Origin: Brevibacillus_H sp041920465
Lineage (GTDB): Bacteria > Bacillota > Bacilli > Brevibacillales > Brevibacillaceae
Direction: 5' to 3'
Assembly (NCBI GenBank): GCA_041920465.1
Contig: JBHGXW010000043.1
Location: 11,429-75,428, forward strand
DNA: 64,000 bases
In this document: positions 1-8,085 of the stretch, in pieces
Layout of the letters: every line of letters starts with the position of its first letter
How positions within the stretch are numbered: position 1 is the stretch's first letter
The notes under the pieces: model-generated
What the model saw: the letters and a program-made list of their open reading frames with translations, nothing else
Told to the model about the DNA's origin: nothing
Database searches by the model: none
Translations under genes and position numbers: made by a program

Positions 1-409
1 AGAAAGGACGTGTTACAACGCCAACAGTCAAAGCTCCCAGTTCCTTGGCGATCTCTGCGATAACCGGAGCCGCTCCTGTACCGGTTCCGCCGCCCATGCC
101 GGCCGTTACGAACACCATGTCCGATCCGCGCAGCGCGTTTTCAATCATTTCGCGGCTTTCTTCCGCTGCCTTTTTTCCAACCTCAGGATTTGCTCCCGCT
201 CCTAGGCCGCGCGTCAATTTTTCACCAATTTGCAGTTTAATATCAGCATTAGACAATTGCAGGGCTTGCGCATCGGTATTCACCGTAATGAATTCTACCC
301 CTTTAACACCGCCGGCAATCATGCGGTTAACCGCGTTACTGCCGCCGCCGCCACAACCGATTACCTTTATTTGTGCCAATTGTTCCAAGTCTAGGTCAAA
401 TTCCAACAT
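1..409 (-). CDS. ftsZ: Cell division GTPase FtsZ (N-terminal part, cut by window edge)
   Basis: Tubulin-like GTPase that polymerises into the cytokinetic Z ring. The visible 136 residues hold the N-terminal nucleotide-binding region: the early GCGGGGSNAVNRM loop and, near residues 104-112, the tubulin signature GGGTGTG. The rest lies beyond base 1. The ATG at 407-409 follows a strong GAGGAGGAAC ribosome site at about 418-425. It sits 141 bases downstream of ftsA in the standard ftsA-ftsZ order, with a long hairpin between the two genes. Identification is secure; only the 3' truncation limits it. Confidence 0.97.
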   Translation of the reverse strand, partial: MLEFDLDLEQLAQIKVIGCGGGGSNAVNRMIAGGVKGVEFITVNTDAQALQLSNADIKLQIGEKLTRGLGAGANPEVGKKAAEESREMIENALRGSDMVFVTAGMGGGTGTGAAPVIAEIAKELGALTVGVVTRPF

Positions 410-439
410 ATTGAAAGTTCCTCCTCACTGGTTCTTACG

Positions 440-499
440 AAAAGCTTCCCGATAAAATCTCTTCTGGGGTGTATTTTATCTGCCTGACCGGAAGCTTTT
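440..499 (-). other. Intercistronic hairpin between ftsA and ftsZ
   Basis: Outer arms AAAAGCTTCC (440-449) and GGAAGCTTTT (490-499) are exact complements, and an inner pair GATAAAAT (451-458) / ATTTTATC (473-480) stacks inside them. There is no U-run after the stem in the direction of transcription, so it is not a normal intrinsic terminator. It could be an mRNA-stability or processing element setting ftsZ output relative to ftsA (inference). Confidence 0.6.
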
Positions 500-550
500 T
501 AGGCCGCCGAAACTCCGCCTGGTTTTGAGAAGCGATAACCTTACCAATCT

Positions 551-1804
551 TTAAATAAATTCACTAAACCAATTTTTCACTTTTTCCAGAATACCCGATT
601 CCTTCTGCTTGATTGTCCCTGATTTCTGGACGTTACGATGAACAGATGCGCTACGGTCCGCTTTCCTTTCCGTCTGGGAAGCCGCATATTGAATCAAGCC
701 GACTCCAGTCGTGTAGGCTGGATCACGTACTCCGATATAATCAGGAATAGCGATACGAACAGGCATGTTAAACTCTTCCTTGGCCAATTCGAGCATTCCC
801 GGCATGGAAACCGTTCCGCCCGTCAGCACAAAACCGCCTGTGATATCGTCCTGATAGCCCATGCGATATACCTCGTCTTCAACCAAGTTGAAGATTTCAG
901 CGGCACGAGGTTCAATAATGTTGGCCAAATCTACCTGTGTAAATTGTTTTTCCACATCGCTGCCAATTCGCGTTACCTTGAACTTTTCTTCTTCAGATGC
1001 TTCGTCAATAAGAGCGCAACCGTGTTTTATCTTTACTTTTTCGGCTACATCAGTATGCGTACGAAGCCCAAGCGCAATATCGTTGGTGATATGGTCTCCA
1101 CCTACGCCGATAACCGAAACAGCAACGAGATGCCCCTGCTCGAAAACCGCAATGGAAGTAGAGCCGGCTCCAATATCAACGAGAACAACGCCCAGGTTCT
1201 TGTCGTCTTTGGTCAAAGCGACTCGGCTTGCTGCCAGCGGTTGCAAGAAGATGCCGGCAATTCGCAAGTTTGCTTTTTCTACGCAACGGACGATGTTATG
1301 TATAACCGTTTTGGAACCGGTGACGATCGTTCCTTCCATCTCCAGCCTTACTCCAATCATGCCACGCGGATCCTTGATGCTCCGAAGGCCGTCAACGATG
1401 AACTCCTTCGGCACAACTTCAATGATCTCCCGGTCAGGTGGAATAGCCACAACCTTTGCTGCTTGAATGACTCGGCGTATATCCTCTTCTCTAATCTCGC
1501 GGTCTTCGCTCGAAACAGCTACGACACCTTGAGTTTCATATAGTTCAATGTGATTCCCACTAACACCAACATACAGCTCTTCAATGGTCACATCAACCAT
1601 GCGTTCGGCATGATCGACAGCTTCCCGGATGGCATGCACGGTTTGGTCTATATCAACGATGGCTCCTTTTTTGATCCCCTCAGAGTGGGCTTGTCCCACC
1701 CCAATGATGTTTATCGTTCCGCCATTAACTTCTCCGATGATAACACGCACTTTGGACGTCCCGATATCTAAGCTGACAATGAGTTCATTATGGTTACTCA
1801 CCAA
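551..1804 (-). CDS. ftsA: Cell division protein FtsA
   Basis: Actin-like ATPase that tethers FtsZ polymers to the membrane. The 417-residue product has the actin-fold motifs in order: phosphate-1 LDIGTSKV near residue 12, phosphate-2 VLVDIGAGSTS near 208, and adenosine loop LTGGTVSMPG near 330. It ends in an amphipathic helix (ILEKVKNWFSEFI), the membrane-targeting sequence. The start is a TTG at 1802-1804 (or GTG three bases later), behind a GGAGGTG ribosome site. The gene lies directly upstream of ftsZ and has its own upstream promoter candidate. Length and motifs are normal for the family. Confidence 0.97.
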   Translation of the reverse strand: MVSNHNELIVSLDIGTSKVRVIIGEVNGGTINIIGVGQAHSEGIKKGAIVDIDQTVHAIREAVDHAERMVDVTIEELYVGVSGNHIELYETQGVVAVSSEDREIREEDIRRVIQAAKVVAIPPDREIIEVVPKEFIVDGLRSIKDPRGMIGVRLEMEGTIVTGSKTVIHNIVRCVEKANLRIAGIFLQPLAASRVALTKDDKNLGVVLVDIGAGSTSIAVFEQGHLVAVSVIGVGGDHITNDIALGLRTHTDVAEKVKIKHGCALIDEASEEEKFKVTRIGSDVEKQFTQVDLANIIEPRAAEIFNLVEDEVYRMGYQDDITGGFVLTGGTVSMPGMLELAKEEFNMPVRIAIPDYIGVRDPAYTTGVGLIQYAASQTERKADRSASVHRNVQKSGTIKQKESGILEKVKNWFSEFI

Positions 1805-1858
1805 ACCTGTGACACCTCCTTACCTACAAAATAACTATAGTGAACACATCTGCATAAA

Positions 1859-1887
1859 TTATTCCACACAGGATAATCATTCCCTTT
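1859..1887 (-). promoter_or_regulatory. SigmaH-like promoter upstream of ftsA
   Basis: On the minus strand AAAGGGAAT (1879-1887) and GTGGAATAA (1859-1867) lie 11 bases apart. Against the known B. subtilis sigmaH consensus (RNAGGAWWW, 11-12 bases, RNNGAATWW) only one position disagrees. In B. subtilis ftsAZ has a sigmaH promoter used at the onset of sporulation, so the position fits. Sequence match only; no transcript evidence. Confidence 0.6.
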
Positions 1888-1943
1888 TTTTCTAGCATGA
1901 AAATTTATCGAAATCTTAAATTATGTTACTTTAGTCACATCTC

Positions 1944-2291
1944 TTATTCTACTTTGTTTAACCAACTTGATAGAATAATCCTACGAATGACGGCCAGGTT
2001 GTTAAATAGACGCACGCCAAAAGCAACAATTGCGGCCAAATACAGGTCAATGCCTAAGAATCCGCCCAGAAATGCCAGACCTGCCGCGAGCAATGTGTTA
2101 AAAAAGAACCCTGACATGAAAATGCGGACATTAAACATTTTTTCCAAATAGGAACGAATGCCACCAAAAATCGTATCCAGGCCTGCCAAGAGCGCAATGG
2201 ACAAGTAATTGCTGTACTCCAGCGGAATGCGCAAATCGAGAAAAAATCCAACAGACAGACCAATAATGAGTCCGACGACGGGCAACCACAT
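1944..2291 (-). CDS. sbp: Small basic protein Sbp, DUF1290 membrane protein
   Basis: A 115-residue integral membrane protein with three or four hydrophobic segments, including MWLPVVGLIIGLSVGFFLDL at the N-terminus and the conserved ALLAGLDTIFGGIRSYLE stretch near residue 35. Its family (DUF1290) is found just upstream of ftsA in many Firmicutes, as here. The molecular role is unknown; position suggests an envelope or division function. It starts two bases after the stop of the preceding DUF881 gene, so the two are co-transcribed. The 139 bases to ftsA hold promoter signals rather than genes. Confidence 0.9.
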   Translation of the reverse strand: MWLPVVGLIIGLSVGFFLDLRIPLEYSNYLSIALLAGLDTIFGGIRSYLEKMFNVRIFMSGFFFNTLLAAGLAFLGGFLGIDLYLAAIVAFGVRLFNNLAVIRRIILSSWLNKVE

Positions 2292-2293
2292 GA

Positions 2294-3043
2294 CTATGAA
2301 TCTCCTTTTGCTTTAACTGGTTTCATATATTGGATCACTCTGTTTCCGTCATATGCGGAAATCAGCAGATTTTCTCGCTTTTCCATAATTACTTGCTTGT
2401 TGGCAAGCTGGAAGTTTTCTTCTACCCCGGCCAGCTTCAATCCGGTCAGCAAATTGTCCGGTTCTCCCAGAGCTTTTAGCTCATAAGGAGGTCTGATCGG
2501 TTTGGTATCTACCTGGATCTCTTCCCCGACGTTGCGGATGGAGCTGGTGGAAATCAACCGCTGTCCATTGATCGACACCGCTTTTGCACCATTGGCAAAC
2601 AGTTCGTTGACCAGCCAGCGCAAATCTTCGTCTACCACCAGGTTCTGCGGATATAAAGCATCTTGTCCCGCATCTGTAGAAGCGGCTGAGGTGCTGGGCA
2701 AAGGTGCGTCAACAATACGAACGACAATTCCTTCTCCTTCCATACTGACCAGCCCTGCCAGCTTTTTCGCCCTCTCCAACTCGTCCTTCATCACACTGAC
2801 GGATTCGCCGGCGTTCAGTGAAGTCTCATATTCATAAAGAAGCTGCTCGTTTTTGGACATATCCGCCAAAAGGCTCTTATGTTTTTCCAACTCTTTTTGC
2901 AATGAGATTCGAAGTTCCGTAATACTGCGTGATTCCGTCACCTTGGGATCGTGTTTGCTCTGCAATTGAGTAGCTAACATAACACCTATAATAGCACTAA
3001 TAGAAGTGAGAATAAATGCCATTTTGTGGTTTTGTCTCGTCAT
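2294..3043 (-). CDS. ylxX: DUF881 family membrane-anchored protein (YlxX-like)
   Basis: 249 residues: one N-terminal transmembrane helix (about 8-25), a coiled-coil stretch rich in E, K and L (about 35-90), then the DUF881 domain containing the DLRWLVNELFANGAKAVSINGQRL core. It is the second of two DUF881 paralogues between ftsQ and sbp, the same order as divIB-ylxW-ylxX-sbp in B. subtilis. The function is unknown. ATG at 3041-3043 is preferred over an upstream in-frame codon, because the longer form would overlap the preceding gene and lack a ribosome site. Confidence 0.9.
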   Translation of the reverse strand: MTRQNHKMAFILTSISAIIGVMLATQLQSKHDPKVTESRSITELRISLQKELEKHKSLLADMSKNEQLLYEYETSLNAGESVSVMKDELERAKKLAGLVSMEGEGIVVRIVDAPLPSTSAASTDAGQDALYPQNLVVDEDLRWLVNELFANGAKAVSINGQRLISTSSIRNVGEEIQVDTKPIRPPYELKALGEPDNLLTGLKLAGVEENFQLANKQVIMEKRENLLISAYDGNRVIQYMKPVKAKGDS

Positions 3044-3062
3044 GAAACCCCATCCCTGTCTA

Positions 3063-3776
3063 TTATGAAGAGCTGTTTTCTGTTTTGGTATCACCGACAA
3101 ATGCTGGAAGTTGGACCAAATCTTTCTTTACCACATCAATTTGCACATAGCCTTCCAAGAGATTGATTACACCACCTGGCAGTTTTAAGGCATTCTCTAA
3201 TGTGACCGGATCGCCGATTGCCGTAATGACAAAAGGCGCAGCAGACTTTACTCCGTTCACAATGACAGTCGGCCCGACACAACGAATGGCCGTGTTGGCT
3301 ACCAGGCGCTGGTTGTTGATGCTAATGCCTTCCGCACCGGCAGCAAACAACTCATTTACTACCCGGCGAATATCCTGTTCATGCACAATATACTTGGTAA
3401 TATCGCCTGAATTGGCTGCGTTCGGATTGTCCTGCATCGTCACCACGACTCCCGGCCCTTCCACCTGGACAACTCCGGCCAGCATACGCGCGGTTTCCAG
3501 GTTTTTCAAGACATCTGCAGCAGCTGATTGTCGCTGGGCCATCTCTTCCTCTACTTTGCCTACTTGCTTCTGCAGGGCCAGAAGCTCCAATTCCAGCTTG
3601 CGGTTCTGCTCCTTCTCGGCAAGAATCCGTTCGTTCATCTGAGTTTCTTGCTGCCACTGCTGGTCTTTTGCCCGCTCTTTGACCAAGAGCTTCGTCGATT
3701 GTACGGAACTGGCGATCAGAAATCCCGTGGAAATCGTGACAAAGGTCAAATATATATGAAATTTACGTACTTTCAT
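3063..3776 (-). CDS. ylxW: DUF881 family membrane-anchored protein (YlxW-like)
   Basis: 237 residues with an N-terminal membrane anchor (about 6-25), a coiled coil (about 35-85) and a DUF881 domain with the DIRRVVNELFAAGAEGISINNQRL core. It is clearly paralogous to the next gene. The ATG at 3774-3776 has an AGGAG site ten bases upstream and overlaps the 3' end of ftsQ by 14 bases, indicating translational coupling. It is thought to face the outside of the cell at the division site by analogy with its neighbours, but no biochemical role is established. Confidence 0.9.
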   Translation of the reverse strand: MKVRKFHIYLTFVTISTGFLIASSVQSTKLLVKERAKDQQWQQETQMNERILAEKEQNRKLELELLALQKQVGKVEEEMAQRQSAAADVLKNLETARMLAGVVQVEGPGVVVTMQDNPNAANSGDITKYIVHEQDIRRVVNELFAAGAEGISINNQRLVANTAIRCVGPTVIVNGVKSAAPFVITAIGDPVTLENALKLPGGVINLLEGYVQIDVVKKDLVQLPAFVGDTKTENSSS

Positions 3777-4572
3777 GATCGGATGACTCCTTCTCCTCAC
3801 CCGAGCCTTCCTGCTCAGGGACTTCGGTACTGCCGTACTTGCTATACCAAGTGCTTTCCAGCATGTAAATGATTCCTTTTTCTCCGTTGGGGATCTCTTT
3901 GACGACAGAAGGATACCAGACGATTCTTTTGGCTAAAAGGTAGATGACGCTTTGTACCTGATTGCCGTCTTTCATAAACAGGGTAATCCGCTGCTTGTCA
4001 TAAGGTGTCTGGCTGAGTGTGATATCGGAGATCTCCGACAGCATGGCGGGAGGTATCTCCGCTAATTGCTTGCCCAATTCCGGCAGCAGTTCAGGCGAAT
4101 TCCAGTTTCGGACAATCGGCCTGTCCACTACCAGGTTTTTGTTATTTTTCTCTTGTAACAAAATACCATTCTCCAGTAACGGAGCCCGATTGCCGGCAGC
4201 ATCGATAACAATCGCTACCCGTTTGTATTCTTGTACGTGGAGTTGAATCGAACCGGGAAACTCACGTGTAACGGTAATATCTTTTACTGCCCTGAGGACG
4301 GATGCATTCGCCTTCACCTTGCTCTCCCATACACCCAAAAACTGCATTCCATTGGAAAGCCCAGATGCTTTAATAATTTCTTCAGGAGAGTAAATCGAAT
4401 TGCCGTAGACTTGAATATCGCTCACCTTGCTGTATGGCGAACGGACAAACATCACGACGAGGATTGCGACAAAAAATGAAAAGAGCAAAAAGAGCAGTTT
4501 GCGGCTCCCCTTCTTTTTCGGTTTCGGTGGTATCTGTTTTACTTGCGGGATGCGCTCGTTATACACTGCCAT
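3763..4572 (-). CDS. divIB: Cell division protein FtsQ/DivIB with POTRA domain
   Basis: 269-residue bitopic division protein: basic cytoplasmic tail, one transmembrane helix (about 23-43), then an extracytoplasmic POTRA domain (starting at VSDIQVYGNSIYSPEEIIKASGL) and a beta domain. FtsQ/DivIB links FtsL and DivIC with the septal synthases. The ATG at 4570-4572 (MAVYNER) has a GGAGGGG ribosome site; a longer in-frame reading is not supported. It lies downstream of murA and upstream of the two DUF881 genes, as in Bacillus. Confidence 0.93.
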   Translation of the reverse strand: MAVYNERIPQVKQIPPKPKKKGSRKLLFLLFSFFVAILVVMFVRSPYSKVSDIQVYGNSIYSPEEIIKASGLSNGMQFLGVWESKVKANASVLRAVKDITVTREFPGSIQLHVQEYKRVAIVIDAAGNRAPLLENGILLQEKNNKNLVVDRPIVRNWNSPELLPELGKQLAEIPPAMLSEISDITLSQTPYDKQRITLFMKDGNQVQSVIYLLAKRIVWYPSVVKEIPNGEKGIIYMLESTWYSKYGSTEVPEQEGSGEEKESSDHEST

Positions 4573-4668
4573 GTCCGCCCCTCCACATGTCAATCTGAAA
4601 ACAAAACCATTGAAATAAAGTGAAAGCGGCATAGTCGAGATATGCCGCTTTTTTACCGATGTCATATC

Positions 4669-5925
4669 TTATATGGTTATCCGGGAAATCGACGCACCCA
4701 ACTGCTGCAGCTGCCATTCCAATCGCTCATAGCCCCGGTCTATATGGTAGATTTTCTCTACCGTCGTTATCCCTTCAGCGGCGAGACCTCCCAATACCAA
4801 GGCTGCACCAGCTCTGAGGTCAGTCGCTTCAACGGTAGCACCCGTCAATTTGTTCGTTCCCCGGATAAATGCTGTACCCAGATCTACGTAAATGGAAGCT
4901 CCCATTCGTGATAATTCATTAACGTGTTTGAATCTTCCTTCAAAAATCGTCTCTTTGATCACACTCGTGCCTCTCGCCGATGCGAGAAACACCATCATCT
5001 GGGCCTGCAAATCCGTCGGAAAGCCCGGATAGGGAGAAGTAATGATGCGATCAATCGCCCTTGGGCGGGACGTACTTTTGACTTCCATTATATCATGGTG
5101 GGTCTTGATTTCAACACCGCAAGTACGGGCTACTTCAATTACGGCGGTCAGGTGTTTGGGTATGGTATTGGTCAGTTCCACATACCCTTGTGCGATCCCC
5201 ACAGCCAGTAAATGGGTGCCCGCTACAATCCGGTCCGGAATGATCCGATAGCTGATACCCCGAAGCTTCGTTACCCCGTCGATTTCAATCGTATCCGTGC
5301 CGGCTCCACGAATTCTGGCACCCATCGCGTTCAGGAAGTTCTGCAAGTCGATAATTTCCGGTTCGCGCGCCGGGTTGTGAATATGGGTCGTTCCTTTGGC
5401 AAGAACGGACGCCATCATGATATTTTCTGTAGCCCCGACACTGGGGAACGACAAGAAAATATCGGTCCCACGCAATTGTTTGGAGCGGAAGGTTATATAT
5501 CCTTCCGACTCTTCACTTTTCGCACCTAAAGCGGCCAATCCGGACAAGTGCAAATCAATCCGCCTCTCGCCAATGTCACAGCCACCCGGACGTGAAATCG
5601 TCACTTCCCCAAGACGAGCAAGGAGCGGGCCCATTAAAAATATGGAAGAGCGCATCTGTCCCATCAGTTCATCCGGAACATGGGAGACAGATATGGAAGT
5701 CGTATCTAAGCTAACACATCCATCGGTATGCCGCACGTTGGCTCCCAATGCCGTCAAGATTTTCAACATCACTTCTATATCCTTGAGATGCGGCACATCG
5801 TAGATATGAAAATGCCCTTCTGCCAATATAGCGGCGGCGAGAATTGGGAGGGCAGCATTCTTAGCGCCTTGAATCCGAAGCGTACCGGACAGAGGTTTTC
5901 CACCTTCGATAGTAAAAGCCTCCAA
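4669..5925 (-). CDS. murA: UDP-N-acetylglucosamine 1-carboxyvinyltransferase MurA
   Basis: First committed step of peptidoglycan precursor synthesis: transfers enolpyruvate from PEP to UDP-GlcNAc in the cytoplasm. The 418-residue sequence has the N-terminal GAKNAALP motif with Lys22 and the catalytic loop RPGGCDIGERRIDLH with the PEP-binding, fosfomycin-sensitive Cys116. Start is a TTG at 5923-5925 behind GGAGGTG. In B. subtilis murAA lies outside the dcw cluster; here murA sits between murB and ftsQ. Full length with intact active site. Confidence 0.97.
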   Translation of the reverse strand: MEAFTIEGGKPLSGTLRIQGAKNAALPILAAAILAEGHFHIYDVPHLKDIEVMLKILTALGANVRHTDGCVSLDTTSISVSHVPDELMGQMRSSIFLMGPLLARLGEVTISRPGGCDIGERRIDLHLSGLAALGAKSEESEGYITFRSKQLRGTDIFLSFPSVGATENIMMASVLAKGTTHIHNPAREPEIIDLQNFLNAMGARIRGAGTDTIEIDGVTKLRGISYRIIPDRIVAGTHLLAVGIAQGYVELTNTIPKHLTAVIEVARTCGVEIKTHHDIMEVKSTSRPRAIDRIITSPYPGFPTDLQAQMMVFLASARGTSVIKETIFEGRFKHVNELSRMGASIYVDLGTAFIRGTNKLTGATVEATDLRAGAALVLGGLAAEGITTVEKIYHIDRGYERLEWQLQQLGASISRITI

Positions 5926-5940
5926 ACTTTCACCTCCGTG

Positions 5941-6846
5941 TTACCCCTCGCCCACCACCAAAACTTCCGGATGCAGATCTACCCCGAATTTCTCCTTGAC
6001 GGTAGATTGGATATGCTCCATTAAGGTGAGGACGTCGGCAGCCGTGGCTCCTCCGTTATTGACGATAAAATTGGCATGAATTGTCGAAACTTGTGCTCCT
6101 CCAACTGTATAGCCTTTCAGATTTGCGGCCTCAATTAATCGACCGGCATGATCGCCAGGTGGATTGCGAAACACACTTCCGGCACAGGGTTGCTGCAAAG
6201 GCTGAGTCTGTCTGCGGCGATCCTTGTACTTGGCCAAAGCTGCCGCAATTTCTTTTCGGTCACCCTGTTTCAATTGAAGGACAGCTTCCAGCACGATTCC
6301 TTTTTTCGCCTGCAAAAGGGAGGTACGGTAGCTGAATTGCATCTCTTCGTTCGACAATACCTTGGCTTCGCCATCTTCAAAGAGGATTTCGGCTTCTTTA
6401 AGAATACGTGAAAGATCAGATCCATGCGCACCCGCATTCATGTAGACGGCACCACCAACTGAGCCTGGAATACCTCCCGCAAACTCTAGACCAGTCAACC
6501 CCATTTTGCCTGCTTCCACCGTAAGGCGAATCATTGAATACCCGGCACCAACACGCACCTCTTCACCCCTAAACTCACAGTGACTTAAGCCCTCAGCCAC
6601 TTTGAACACGGCTCCGCGTATCCCTCCATCCCTCACTAGAAGGTTAGAACCGCGTCCAATTACTTTCCATGGAATGTTATGACGATGGATGATTTGAACA
6701 GCCAAAATGAGTGATTCTTTATCCTTTGGCTGGATCAAGAGGTCACAAGGACCCCCAATCCGCCAGGTCGTGTGGTTGGCGAGAGGCTCGTTGGTCCAAA
6801 CCTTTCCAACACCAGCTTTTATCAACTCATCAGCGATGTACTTCAT
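5941..6846 (-). CDS. murB: UDP-N-acetylenolpyruvoylglucosamine reductase MurB
   Basis: NADPH- and FAD-dependent reduction of enolpyruvyl-UDP-GlcNAc to UDP-MurNAc, the step after MurA. The 301 residues include the FAD-binding GRGSNLLVRDGG near 64-75, the GGIPGSVGGAVYMNAGAHG loop near 124-142, and the AGSVFRNP catalytic segment near 222-229. It belongs to the shorter type II MurB group usual in Bacilli. The ATG has an AGGAGG site and the gene is 15 bases upstream of murA, so the two successive enzymes are translated from one message. Confidence 0.97.
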   Translation of the reverse strand: MKYIADELIKAGVGKVWTNEPLANHTTWRIGGPCDLLIQPKDKESLILAVQIIHRHNIPWKVIGRGSNLLVRDGGIRGAVFKVAEGLSHCEFRGEEVRVGAGYSMIRLTVEAGKMGLTGLEFAGGIPGSVGGAVYMNAGAHGSDLSRILKEAEILFEDGEAKVLSNEEMQFSYRTSLLQAKKGIVLEAVLQLKQGDRKEIAAALAKYKDRRRQTQPLQQPCAGSVFRNPPGDHAGRLIEAANLKGYTVGGAQVSTIHANFIVNNGGATAADVLTLMEHIQSTVKEKFGVDLHPEVLVVGEG

Positions 6847-6943
6847 AGTGAACCTCCTGACACAAATGCTAGGTGGGAACTAAGTCTATCACGTGTTTGC
6901 TTCATCATATGCGGCTCTTCAGGTGGGCGTGACAGAAGCCCAT

Positions 6944-8038
6944 CTACACTTTTGCCAGCTCTTTCACCACGCGATAAACGGCAGTTGCCGCGTCTTGTTT
7001 GCCTAATCGAAGGGATTCCTGCTTCATTCGTTCATGCAGCTTGCTGTCGGTTAAGAGCGGAGAGAGTGCCTGCGCAAGGGAGGCCCCTGATAAATCCTGC
7101 TCCAAAATAACGACAGCCGCTCCTGCCCGCTCCAGCCCCCGGGCGTTCTTCTCCTGATGGTTGTTGGTCACATAAGGAGACGGAATCAGAATGGCCGGAA
7201 TGCCGAGTGACGTGATTTCGGCAAGGAAGGAAGCTCCTGCCCGGTTAACGATCAGATGAGTAGCCGCGAGCAAATCGGGCATCTGATGCACAAACGGAAG
7301 AATTGTCAAATTGGCAGGCTGCTGGCCTTGGTTAGCCAGTTCCGCGGCAAATTGATCGTAATGAACTTCGCCTGTTACATAAACGAAGTGATAATCGGGA
7401 TGCTCGCTCATAAACGGCAGCATTTGCAAGGCAGCTTCGTTAATCGGACGCGCTCCGCGGCTTCCGCCAACGATCAGGACAATCGGCTTATCCGTTCCAA
7501 TCAGATTTCTTCCTGCCTTGGCATCGCCGTGCAGCACTTCTGTCGCACGAGGGTTACCCGTGTAAACCGCCTTGTGTTCAGGGAAGTGCGCCAGTGATTC
7601 TTCGAAGGATACGGCGATACGATCCACGAACCGGGACAAGAAGACATTGGTTAGTCCAGGAACCACGTTCTGCTCGTGAATCATTGTGGGGATTCCCAGG
7701 CGAGAGGCTGCATAAACAACCGGTCCGCACACATACCCGCCTGTCCCGATGACAATATCGGGATTCCACCTTCGCAGAATCTCTTTGGAACGGGAAACTG
7801 ATCGTATGAATTTCCATGCTGTCCGCAGATTTTCAAGTGTCAATTTGCGCTGAATGCCGGAAATATCAATTTCTTCAAACGGCAAGCCGCGCTTCGGCAC
7901 CAGTTTGGATTCCAATCCCTTGCCGGTTCCTATATACAAAAAGTTAGCCTGCGGTTCATGACGAAGAATCTCCTCAGCTACCGCAAGCGCAGGATAAATA
8001 TGTCCTCCTGTACCTCCACCGGTCAGAACGACGCGCAT
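6944..8038 (-). CDS. murG: Lipid II synthase MurG
   Basis: Peripheral membrane glycosyltransferase (GT28) that adds GlcNAc to lipid I to give lipid II. The product of 364 residues starts MRVVLTGGGTGGHIYPALA with the G-loop that contacts the lipid-pyrophosphate side, and has a second G-loop VVGGSRGARPIN near 187 and the C-terminal donor-binding RAGASFLAEI near 269. ATG at 8036-8038 is chosen because AGGTGA lies at good spacing; an in-frame GTG nine bases upstream is possible. It stands between spoVE and murB. Confidence 0.97.
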   Translation of the reverse strand: MRVVLTGGGTGGHIYPALAVAEEILRHEPQANFLYIGTGKGLESKLVPKRGLPFEEIDISGIQRKLTLENLRTAWKFIRSVSRSKEILRRWNPDIVIGTGGYVCGPVVYAASRLGIPTMIHEQNVVPGLTNVFLSRFVDRIAVSFEESLAHFPEHKAVYTGNPRATEVLHGDAKAGRNLIGTDKPIVLIVGGSRGARPINEAALQMLPFMSEHPDYHFVYVTGEVHYDQFAAELANQGQQPANLTILPFVHQMPDLLAATHLIVNRAGASFLAEITSLGIPAILIPSPYVTNNHQEKNARGLERAGAAVVILEQDLSGASLAQALSPLLTDSKLHERMKQESLRLGKQDAATAVYRVVKELAKV

Positions 8039-8085
8039 ATGAATCACCTGTTTTCATAAATGTAAATGTTGGGAAACAAAAAATC

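Noticed and set aside
638..1543. 301-codon open frame on the plus strand inside ftsA
   Set aside because: Antisense shadow of ftsA: codon content is irregular, there is no ribosome site, and the minus strand encodes a complete conserved protein.
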